Positions 19,996 through 27,961 of a DNA stretch of 64,000 bases are shown piece by piece (the first letter of the stretch is position 1; each line of letters opens with the position of its first letter). The position numbers were made by a program, and so were the translations under genes. The stretch lies in NCBI RefSeq assembly GCF_018785315.1, contig NZ_WQPN01000005.1:62001-126000 (forward strand), given 5' to 3'. This stretch comes from Clostridium sp. MCC353. Its GTDB lineage: Bacteria > Bacillota > Clostridia > Lachnospirales > Lachnospiraceae. The notes beneath the pieces are model-generated. The model made no database searches. It was given only the letters and a program-made list of their open reading frames with translations, and was not told the origin of the DNA.

Positions 19996-20241
19996 ATGGA
20001 AACCAAAAAATCAGGAGGCTGTTTACTAGGATTGATTGTCTGGGGGGTATCTGCTTTAATTATAGGTTTTCTTTTAAACAGTATTAATAAAACTGGACAG
20101 AGTATGGGGACATTAGTTATGACGTCTTTAATACTTGGCTTAATGGCCGCTTTTGTGGTATTTTGCTTTATGATGATAATTTTAACAAGCAAGGCACAAA
20201 AGGCTGGGCGTTTGCGGCGGGCTGAGGATAAGGCTGCCTGA
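19996..20241 (+). CDS. Small two-helix membrane protein
   Basis: 81 residues. The start ATG at 19996 is behind GGAGG; an earlier in-frame ATG at 19978 overlaps it. Two hydrophobic segments (about 14-31 and 43-66) cross the membrane, with a basic C-terminal tail (KAQKAGRLRRAED). No family is recognised. It ends in TGA at 20239, and the next ORF continues in exactly the same reading frame. Confidence 0.5.
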   Translation: METKKSGGCLLGLIVWGVSALIIGFLLNSINKTGQSMGTLVMTSLILGLMAAFVVFCFMMIILTSKAQKAGRLRRAEDKAA

Positions 20242-20307
20242 ATCAGCCGTTTTGATAATATTGTTCATATCGGGGGATTAAATGCCCCTAATAATTGTAA
20301 ATGTTCC

Positions 20308-20676
20308 GTGATTTTGAATCCGGACGGATTGACGGTTATTTGCGGCGGTAATGAATTTTTCCTGCGGTACAATAAAATTAAGAATATTGATTATCAGTTA
20401 GATATTGATGAAAAACAGTATCTTAAAAGCAGTATTGCTGCAGGTATTGCTGGAGCAGCTATGTTCGGTGTAAGCGGCGCAGTTATTGGATCGGCCCCTA
20501 AAACCAAAACCAAACGTGAAGTTAAATGCTATGCCATCATATCTTACAAAGGAACAGATGGAGGATTTAAAACTTTTGTTTTAAAAGATGAAACCCCTAA
20601 TTTAATCAGATGTGCAAAACTTGTAGATACATTAAGACCCTTGATTCAGCAGCAGGTTAACAGAGTAGAATTATAA
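20308..20676 (+). CDS. Protein with PH-like domain and glycine-zipper, start uncertain
   Basis: 122 residues from a GTG at 20308. The in-frame sequence upstream (HIGGLNAPNNCKCS) looks like part of the same domain, yet no ATG, GTG or TTG precedes it before the TGA at 20239. So the gene is either truncated at its 5' end, uses a rare start, or was once joined to the preceding membrane ORF. The body has a beta-rich region (LNPDGLTVICGGNEFFLRY), a Gly/Ala-rich hydrophobic stretch (SIAAGIAGAAMFGVSGAVIG) and a second beta region. Function unknown. Confidence 0.45.
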   Translation: MILNPDGLTVICGGNEFFLRYNKIKNIDYQLDIDEKQYLKSSIAAGIAGAAMFGVSGAVIGSAPKTKTKREVKCYAIISYKGTDGGFKTFVLKDETPNLIRCAKLVDTLRPLIQQQVNRVEL

Positions 20677-20751
20677 AGTATAGAATGCTTAACGGAATAG
20701 CGCTTCAGCAGAATATCGTTTTCTTTAAACCAGTCTAAAATGGAGGAAATT

Positions 20752-21354
20752 ATGGAACATCAAGATATCAAAATAAGAATCGTCACAGAACAGGATGCTG
20801 AAAAACTGCTCAGCATATACGCTCCCTATGTGGAGCAGACAGCCATAACGTTTGAATACGACGTCCCATCTGCCGGGGAATTTGCCGACAGAATCAAAGG
20901 CGTTTTGAAGAAATATCCATATTTAGCCGCGGAACGGGACGGCCAGCTTTTAGGATATGCTTACGCAGGCTGTTTTCACGCCAGGCCGGCCTATGACTGG
21001 GCGGTGGAAACTTCCATTTATGTAGACCGGAACAAAAAGAAGATGGGGATTGGAAAGAAACTCCATGACGCCCTGGAAACGGTCCTGAAGGAGCAGGGCA
21101 TCCTGAATATGAACGCTTGTATCGCTTATCCTGAAACAGAGGACGAATATCTGAACAAAAACAGCGTGGAATTCCACGAGCATCTGGGCTACCGGTGGGT
21201 AGGGGAGTTCAGGCAGTGCGGATATAAATTTGACCGCTGGTATAACATGGTATGGATGGAAAAACATATCGGCGAACACGTTCATGGACAGCGGACGCCT
21301 GAAAGTTTTGACCGGGTACGGGAAAGGATCAAGGAAAAGTATCATATAGAATGA
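20752..21354 (+). CDS. GNAT N-acetyltransferase, phosphinothricin/methionine sulfoximine acetyltransferase-like
   Basis: 200 residues. The start is the ATG at 20752, behind GGAGG (an ATG 12 bases upstream overlaps the site). The fold begins KIRIVTEQDAEKLLSIYAPY and includes AITFEYDVPS, the SIYVDRNKKKMGIGKKLHDA acetyl-CoA loop and HEHLGYRWVGEFRQCGYKF. These match the Pat/YncA subgroup, whose members acetylate phosphinothricin-like compounds or methionine sulfoximine. The actual substrate is unknown. It is a single gene with a strong terminator at 21379. Confidence 0.88.
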   Translation: MEHQDIKIRIVTEQDAEKLLSIYAPYVEQTAITFEYDVPSAGEFADRIKGVLKKYPYLAAERDGQLLGYAYAGCFHARPAYDWAVETSIYVDRNKKKMGIGKKLHDALETVLKEQGILNMNACIAYPETEDEYLNKNSVEFHEHLGYRWVGEFRQCGYKFDRWYNMVWMEKHIGEHVHGQRTPESFDRVRERIKEKYHIE

Positions 21355-21378
21355 AACGGCTTTCCTCAATCTGATAAC

Positions 21379-21424
21379 AAAAAGGCCATGGAACCGCAAA
21401 GCGGCAGCATGGCCTTTTCTTTTT
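21379..21424 (+). terminator. Terminator after the GNAT gene
   Basis: AAAAGGCCATG pairs with CATGGCCTTTT, followed by CTTTTT. An inner GCCGCTTTGCGG-like hairpin extends the stem. Confidence 0.85.
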
Positions 21425-21473
21425 AAACCTGGCATTCAATTTTTAATACGTATTTTACCTTTAATTCCTATTT

Positions 21474-24400
21474 TTAATTCTCATTTTCAATCCAAACCCC
21501 ATTTTCATCTGTCCGGTATCCGTCCGGCGTCTCCCTTCCGATAATAAGCGCTCCCAGACCATATCCGGCTCTCGTTTCGAAATAATACCATTTTCCGCCA
21601 ATTTCCTGCCAGCCGGTATACATGTATCCCCGCATTCCATCCTGATAGGGGTGCAGATAGTAGACGGAACCGTCCTTATCCCGGAACCAGCCGGTATCCA
21701 GATATCCGTTGGAATTAAAATGATACCAGTAATAAGCGTTGTTCCAATACAGATAATACCATCCGTCAGACGGCCATGTCCCGTTAGACCACTGATACCA
21801 CCAGCCGGTCTGATCCTGAATCCAGCGTCCGCTCAGTCCGCCTCCGCTTTCGCTTTCGGAGCCTGTTTTATCGGAAGAACCGGAAGGCACTTCCGGCGTT
21901 GCCGACGAAGTATCACGTATCGCCAAAGCATAGGTAGAATAACGGCTGGAGAAGAGGTATATGTACCTGCCTTCCCGGTAATAAGTCCCCTCTTTTCCGC
22001 TGGTATTTTCAATCAGCGCTTGGGCTGTTCCGTTATGTACGCGGAAAAGGGCGATGTGCTCTTCATTTTGAATCTCTTCCGGGATTGTAATCACCAGTTT
22101 TAATAGTTCTTCCGTATCGGTGACGGATGCGGTTCTCAGTACCGTACCGTCTGCATTTCGGATAATCTTCTGTATGGATAAATCCATGAGGCCCCACAGG
22201 CGCAGCCGGCCGGAATGTTCCTCCAGCGCCTCATAAATCCTTAAAACATCTTCCGGAACTTCCAATTCCTCCAGCCCGGATACCGTCAGTTTCAGTTCAA
22301 TAGTTCCGTCCTGTTCCGCCGCCAGGCGTCTGTCCGCCTCGGTAATTCCCTGATGATCGGCTGCCGCGTTTTCAAGAAGCAGGGAATCCAGGCCGTCCGC
22401 AGAAAGATCGGGTGCATTTTTTACGATCTCCACATAGGAATTAGCGCCTGGTTCCGGCAGATAAACCGTGAGATTTACCGCATTCTGTCCGACGGTGATC
22501 TGCCTGGTTACCGTCTGTTCCCCTCTGGTGATCACTAAACTGTATACCCCGTAAGGAATCTCCGAAAAACGGAACATTCCTCTTTCATCCGTAACAGCCG
22601 GATTTCCTTTGCCATCCGCCAAAGTTCCGTCCGTTCCGCCGCTCTTCACTTCAACGAGTGCGCCTGCTGCGGGAGAACCGGCGGCATCTAAAACAACTCC
22701 GGCCGCAGTCCCTTCTTTCAATTCTTCTCTGTTTATGAGCAGCAGATATTCCTGAACCTGTGTCCCGTCTTCCGATGTAACCCGGATGGTGATTCTGTTG
22801 ATCCCCGGAATCAGTTCCATACGGATGCTGTCTGTAAATGGCTGTGTCCGGCCGTCGCTGCCTGTAATCGTCAGCACGGCTCCCCCATCACCGGCTGCGG
22901 ATATACGGGTTTCCGGCATAAATGTATCGATTTGATACTCTTTGATCCCGGACGCAAACTCCGGTATCAGGCTTCCGGCTGACACTGCCAGAGAGCTTAA
23001 ATCTGCATTGCTGCTGAGGGGGCTGGAAATAACAGGATCTCCCAAATAGGGATAGTTGTCATTTTTACCGTTTTGCCAGCCCCATATGCTGTTGACGCCG
23101 TTCTCATTGAGGTGATAGGCCAGATTTGGATGTGCCATTTGGGCCTTTGTCAGGGCAGTAAGCCGGATATCTGAACCACTCCCGCAAGTTCCCATGCCTT
23201 CCACCGCATCCAGGCCGTCTTTTTCATAATAACAATTGACGACGGTTATATCCGACAGGCTATATGAGCCGCCGCTGTATTTTTGACTGGTTCCGATAAA
23301 TTTGCCATTTGTGGGCTGGGGATCCGCTAACGCTGATTGAACCTCTCCTTTTGAATAACAATTATTTATTACGGATCCATTGGCGTTTCCAATGAAACCG
23401 CCTATCCTTATTTCAAAATCTTCATCTACCAGGGACGAGACATTTCCCGTGGCGAAGCAGTCGGAAATGTCGGCTGTGATGATTCCGGCAAATCCTCCCA
23501 GCTGCCAGTTATATCCCTCCACATCTCCGGCAGCCCAACACCGTTCAACCGTCAGATTCGTGCCCATTCCTATGAATCCGCCCATATTGAAGCCGCCTTC
23601 AACATTTCCTTCCGCGTAGCAGGATTCAACCGTATTGCGCTGTCCGGATCCCATGAATCCGCCAATGTTATATTCTCCCGAAGTTTCCCCAGCCGCATAG
23701 CAGGTTTCAAACGTATTGCTCTCTCCAGCCCCCACGAATCCGCCAACCGTATCTTCTCCCGAAATTTTTCCAGCCGCATAACAGGATTCAAAATAGGTCT
23801 CCTCGGAATTACCGATCAAGCCACCTACATAACTGGCCCCTTCCACTGTACCTGTTGCATAGCAATTAATTATTTTCGACATCCTGCCGGATAAGCTGGA
23901 AGATGAATCTCCCACCAGACCACCCGTAAAATGCTGGCCGGACACATTGCCGGAAGCCCAGCAGTTTTCCAGATTACCTGCCAGCAGCCCGATCAAGCCT
24001 CCGGTTCTTTGATTTTTCCAACTGGAACGGTTGTTGATATCACCGGACGCATAGCAGTCCTTAATCAGCAGAAAATCCTTTTCCGCAGAACTGGTTCCAC
24101 CCTGGGCCTCACCTATCAAACCTCCGATCCAGCACGTTGAACTGGAAGTATGGTAGTTCACATCCGCTTCACTGCTGCAGTTTATGACTGAAATCAGTTT
24201 CTTTTCTACCGAAGAAGATTGATTGAAAGCGAGACTACCGATTAATCCACCAATCCTTTCAACCTTACTATTTTCACATGAAGAGACAGAACTGTTTCCG
24301 GTTATGGAACAATTTTCGATTGTAAGAGGCCGTCCTCCTGCTATGTAATAAGCAAGCATACCGCCCATTTTTGTGTATTGGCCGGAAGCGGTAATACTTA

Positions 24401-25703
24401 CAGTCACGTTCTCCAATGTACAGCCGCTGATCTCTTCCAGAGAATAGTATGCCTGGCCGATCAGCCCGCCTATGTTGCCGTATGCATTTTTTACCCAAGT
24501 ATTCGATACGCTGCAGTCCAAAACCTTATTGGACTTTGATGGGTTTGCCCTTGCAGCACCGATAAAACCGATCAGTCCTCCTGTATTTCCCAAACGGCTT
24601 CCCTGAAGCGTGATCCCGGAATCCGCAACGCTGCATCCGCTGACCGTAACGCCTGGCTCAATATAGCCCGCCAGAATTCCTGCGCTGTTCTCGATATTCC
24701 CTGCAGACAGTTCTTCGATCTTACAGTCTGCAAAATTAATGTCCTTTATCACCAGCATCCGGTCCGTATCCATACCGCTGATTCTGGCAAACAAACCGGC
24801 GCCTGCTGTATAACCTGATCCAGAACTGCTAATGCAGTACATATTGGAAATCGTGTGGGAATCTCCGTCAAAATCCCCCTGGAAATCGCTAATCGGATTC
24901 CAGTTATAGCCTTCGAGATCGATATCCTCTGTGATTTTATAATAATTCCCCCTAGTGACGGTATTGGATTCCAACGAGAGTTTCGCCAAATACGCCAGTT
25001 GAGAGGCATCCGCAATAAGATACGGAGATTCTTCTGATCCGTCTCCTCCCTCAAACCCGTCCGCAGCCTGGTCTTTCCACTCTGTGCTGTCCGAAAATGC
25101 AGTCCGCTGGCTAAAAAGCTCTGTCATACCATTTGAAAGGGGTTTTGAATCATTTTCTAAAGTTCCGTCTGACATGGTCGCATCCGGAACATCCTCTTTT
25201 TCTATCACGGTCACTGTAATCTGCGGCCACTCCACAGCCTCGTCGGCCACCTGGTAGCGGCTGCCTGCTAAAGCCCGGAACACATATTCCCCCTCCTGGG
25301 TTTCATCGTAAATCTCATCACATTCCCAGGTTACGCCTTCGATTACAAGATCGTATTCATCATCTTTTTCCAGTCCATCCTCCTGACGTCCCCCATTGGA
25401 ACCGGAAGCAGTGATCATCTCATCCTCAACATACTCTGCGGCTGACAGCGTTTTTGGAAAGATGAGCTGTGTTTCATCCTCTAATTCGGTTCCGGTAAAC
25501 ACTTCCTGACAGGCCACGGATTCATCCAAATCCCGGAATCCGGCGATCAATACAATGTTCCCGCCATCCCCTTCATTTCTTTCATTCTCTTCGTTCACAG
25601 ACAGCGTCTGTCCATAACCCGCTGCCGGAGATATGGAAGAGATCAAACACACTGAAAGCAGCAGAGAAATCCCCTTTTTCACTTTCCTGTTACATTTACC
25701 CAT
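21474..25703 (-). CDS. Large secreted surface protein with GLUG repeats and C-terminal cell-wall-binding repeats
   Basis: 1409 residues. The start is the ATG at 25703, five bases after GGAGG. A signal peptide (about 1-32, KKGISLLLSVCLISSISPAA) precedes an Ig/cadherin-like region. From about residue 230 to 860 there are many GLUG-type repeats (GGLIG..., YATGTVEGASYVGGLIGNS, CYAEGNVEGGFNMGGFIG), forming a beta-helix. A cadherin-like domain (LSSLAVSAGSLIPEFASGI) and a carboxypeptidase-regulatory-like domain (GSPAAGALVEVKSGG) follow. The last 90 residues are aromatic cell-wall-binding repeats (GWYYLYWNNAYYWYHFNSNG, GWQEIGGKWYYFE). It is likely an adhesin held non-covalently on the wall, and is divergent from another surface-protein gene at 25994. 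Confidence 0.9.
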   Translation of the reverse strand: MGKCNRKVKKGISLLLSVCLISSISPAAGYGQTLSVNEENERNEGDGGNIVLIAGFRDLDESVACQEVFTGTELEDETQLIFPKTLSAAEYVEDEMITASGSNGGRQEDGLEKDDEYDLVIEGVTWECDEIYDETQEGEYVFRALAGSRYQVADEAVEWPQITVTVIEKEDVPDATMSDGTLENDSKPLSNGMTELFSQRTAFSDSTEWKDQAADGFEGGDGSEESPYLIADASQLAYLAKLSLESNTVTRGNYYKITEDIDLEGYNWNPISDFQGDFDGDSHTISNMYCISSSGSGYTAGAGLFARISGMDTDRMLVIKDINFADCKIEELSAGNIENSAGILAGYIEPGVTVSGCSVADSGITLQGSRLGNTGGLIGFIGAARANPSKSNKVLDCSVSNTWVKNAYGNIGGLIGQAYYSLEEISGCTLENVTVSITASGQYTKMGGMLAYYIAGGRPLTIENCSITGNSSVSSCENSKVERIGGLIGSLAFNQSSSVEKKLISVINCSSEADVNYHTSSSTCWIGGLIGEAQGGTSSAEKDFLLIKDCYASGDINNRSSWKNQRTGGLIGLLAGNLENCWASGNVSGQHFTGGLVGDSSSSLSGRMSKIINCYATGTVEGASYVGGLIGNSEETYFESCYAAGKISGEDTVGGFVGAGESNTFETCYAAGETSGEYNIGGFMGSGQRNTVESCYAEGNVEGGFNMGGFIGMGTNLTVERCWAAGDVEGYNWQLGGFAGIITADISDCFATGNVSSLVDEDFEIRIGGFIGNANGSVINNCYSKGEVQSALADPQPTNGKFIGTSQKYSGGSYSLSDITVVNCYYEKDGLDAVEGMGTCGSGSDIRLTALTKAQMAHPNLAYHLNENGVNSIWGWQNGKNDNYPYLGDPVISSPLSSNADLSSLAVSAGSLIPEFASGIKEYQIDTFMPETRISAAGDGGAVLTITGSDGRTQPFTDSIRMELIPGINRITIRVTSEDGTQVQEYLLLINREELKEGTAAGVVLDAAGSPAAGALVEVKSGGTDGTLADGKGNPAVTDERGMFRFSEIPYGVYSLVITRGEQTVTRQITVGQNAVNLTVYLPEPGANSYVEIVKNAPDLSADGLDSLLLENAAADHQGITEADRRLAAEQDGTIELKLTVSGLEELEVPEDVLRIYEALEEHSGRLRLWGLMDLSIQKIIRNADGTVLRTASVTDTEELLKLVITIPEEIQNEEHIALFRVHNGTAQALIENTSGKEGTYYREGRYIYLFSSRYSTYALAIRDTSSATPEVPSGSSDKTGSESESGGGLSGRWIQDQTGWWYQWSNGTWPSDGWYYLYWNNAYYWYHFNSNGYLDTGWFRDKDGSVYYLHPYQDGMRGYMYTGWQEIGGKWYYFETRAGYGLGALIIGRETPDGYRTDENGVWIENEN

Positions 25704-25800
25704 GTTATCCTCCATTCTGAAGCGTAAAAATACCCCTGTGGACAATAGGGCAGTTTCTGCCCAGTCACATAAAATTTGCGACGCTCCGGCACAAATTGAT
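25704..25800 (-). promoter_or_regulatory. Leader of the GLUG surface protein, shared with the gene at 14463
   Basis: Going upstream: GGAGG in the context ACGCTTCAGAATGGAGGA, then GACTGGG, then AAATTTGCG and CGGAGC / CACAAATT elements. The same parts in the same order precede the gene at 14463, and the first part also precedes the gene at 829. Confidence 0.4.
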
Positions 25801-25993
25801 GCAATAATTAAGTCTTATATACCATATTTTTCAATAAAAATAAGCCAAACTGCACCAACTGACACAGATCAGCACGAAATGTCCGCAAAAATGTTATCTG
25901 ATGATTCCTATACACATCCCCCTATGTTAAAATAGACTTACTTCCTCAGTTCTGTTCTAATAACCACACAAAGCATACAAAGGAGCTTCTCAA

Positions 25994-27961
25994 ATGAAGA
26001 GAATTCACATATTTTTCGGTTTCATCTGTATACTATTTTTCTGTATGCCTGCATCCTTTCTCATTTCCACGGCTGAAGAAAAAATCCACTGTGCTTTCGT
26101 ATCTGTTTCTGATACACCAAATGCCTCTCCCCCGGATGCAGTTCTGTGGGATGCGGCTGCTTCGGATGCTGCTTTTTATGCCTCTCCATCTGACGCCTCT
26201 CCGTCCAATGCCTCTCCGTCTGATTCTGATGAAAATTACGGTGAGGAAGAATTGGAAAATGACCTGGCAGACGCCGCGCCCTGGGAAGTACCGGAAATTC
26301 CCATTAATATCAGGCAGGCGGTGAAGGAATTGTGCAGTTACATCCAATTGTCGGAAGCTGGAAACAGCCTGGATGACGCCATTTTTAACAGCGGCCTTCC
26401 GGAATCCGTGAGGGGGTTCACAGAATCCGGGAACGCGGTAACTTTGTATTTTGTCTATGAAACGGAAGAATTTCCTCTCAGCGAAACCGGCCTCCATTAT
26501 CTGACCTGCCGCCTGGAGGATGGCGGCGGGCACAGGCTTGATGGGGAGCAGAATACATTTTACCTGCCGGTCTTCGTATATGATCCGGCGGCCCCCACAG
26601 AACTGATGCTGACGGAATGTCAGAGGGCCCCGTCCACAACCGTATTCCCTTTGGGAACCAATATGGAGGAAATAAGCGGTTCATTTTCCCAGCCTTTTTA
26701 TCGAACTCTCAGCTTCACCGCGGAAAACGGGATGAATTTTATCAGCAGCGCAGTGAGCGATAGTTCCCAGGTGAATCCTCAGATACCAGGGGAATATCCG
26801 GTTCTTACATCACCTTTGCTGCCGGAAGGGGTATTGATGCCCTCCGGTCTGAACGGGGTGGAAAACACGGTCTCCATCCAGTCCCCGGACCGTCTGACCC
26901 TCTCTACTCCTGAGAGGCGTGCCAACGGCCTGCTGTATACTTACTGGCTGAAAGAAGTGGACGAAACTCTGAGCATCCGCGCGTATTACGCGGTGGATGA
27001 CGGCCCATTTACAGAGGATGAAAAGGAAGAACTGCTGTATATCCGTGGAAATACCATGATATGGAATCCAGCCCTTATGCAAAAAGACGCGGCCTATTTT
27101 TTCCGTATCCGCGCCGGGGAAGAATGGTCTAATTCTGTAAAAGCGGTTTGGAGGGGCGGCGATAACATAGACATAGGAGGCGACAGGGACGGAGGAGACA
27201 GGGAGGAGCAGACCCTTCCTCCGGCCGCTGTAAACCCGCCTTTAGTAGAACCTCCGCCTGATGAACCGGCATCAGAAGAACGTCCGGAAAATGATTCCCC
27301 GGCGCCGGAAACCGGCGGCAATTCTGACGGCACTTCCAGCGGTGCACCCGGCGGTACTTCCGACGATACATCCAGCAATACACCCGGCGGCACTTCCGGC
27401 GGCACTTCCGGCGGTACATCCGGCGGCAGCGCTCCTGCCCATACGGACAACGATGGAGATTCCGATTCTTCTCATACGGAACCCACAAAAAAGCTGGAAC
27501 AAATCGAAGATATACAGGGTATGGCACCTATGCCTTCGGAAGAAGAAGGGCCGGATCATATCGTCTTGTCCGGGCGCCGGATCAAAGCCATGGAGGCTGC
27601 CCGGCCAAACAAGCCTTTATTCTTTGAAAAAAGTGATGTTGAGATTTCAATTCCTCCCCATGTCTTATCCCATGCGGAAGATCATTCGAAGGTGGAAATT
27701 AAGGTCTATGAAGCCCTGAATGAGGTGACGCCTGATATCGGCCCCTATATGGTCAAAATCGCTGTAGACGGTAAAGAAATTGAAGATAAAACAGAGATAA
27801 AGCTGGAACTTGCCAGCACCGCAGTCACAGAAAAAGCGGAAATACAGAAACAGCCGGATCCGGTGAAAAAACCAGATCTGCTGAAAAAAGCCGGCTGGGG
27901 CTTTGCCGCCGCAGCATGTATGGCGGCGGCAGTCCATTATCTGAAAAGGAGGAAGCCATGA
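25994..27961 (+). CDS. Secreted, membrane-anchored surface protein with Ser/Ala/Pro and Gly/Thr/Ser repeats
   Basis: 655 residues; the start follows AAGGAG. A signal peptide (about 1-27) is followed by a low-complexity region of repeated Ser-Asp-Ala-Ser-Pro. Beta-rich domains span about 90-400. A second repeat of Gly-Gly-Thr-Ser units lies around 440-485 and an Ala-rich membrane segment with a KRRKP stop-transfer tail at 635-655. No LPXTG is present. The stop overlaps the start of the following sensor kinase gene (ATGA), so the two are made together. This suggests the protein is an external partner or ligand-binding subunit of the kinase, an inference from context. Confidence 0.8.
   Translation: MKRIHIFFGFICILFFCMPASFLISTAEEKIHCAFVSVSDTPNASPPDAVLWDAAASDAAFYASPSDASPSNASPSDSDENYGEEELENDLADAAPWEVPEIPINIRQAVKELCSYIQLSEAGNSLDDAIFNSGLPESVRGFTESGNAVTLYFVYETEEFPLSETGLHYLTCRLEDGGGHRLDGEQNTFYLPVFVYDPAAPTELMLTECQRAPSTTVFPLGTNMEEISGSFSQPFYRTLSFTAENGMNFISSAVSDSSQVNPQIPGEYPVLTSPLLPEGVLMPSGLNGVENTVSIQSPDRLTLSTPERRANGLLYTYWLKEVDETLSIRAYYAVDDGPFTEDEKEELLYIRGNTMIWNPALMQKDAAYFFRIRAGEEWSNSVKAVWRGGDNIDIGGDRDGGDREEQTLPPAAVNPPLVEPPPDEPASEERPENDSPAPETGGNSDGTSSGAPGGTSDDTSSNTPGGTSGGTSGGTSGGSAPAHTDNDGDSDSSHTEPTKKLEQIEDIQGMAPMPSEEEGPDHIVLSGRRIKAMEAARPNKPLFFEKSDVEISIPPHVLSHAEDHSKVEIKVYEALNEVTPDIGPYMVKIAVDGKEIEDKTEIKLELASTAVTEKAEIQKQPDPVKKPDLLKKAGWGFAAAACMAAAVHYLKRRKP

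Noticed and set aside
25704-25993. c-di-GMP riboswitch upstream of the surface protein genes
   Set aside because: Such genes often have one, but I find no c-di-GMP-I or -II aptamer core in this gap.
27094-27559. Proline/glycine- and arginine-rich frames opposite the repeat region of the 25994 gene
   Set aside because: These are reverse translations of the Gly-Thr-Ser coding repeat, not separate genes.
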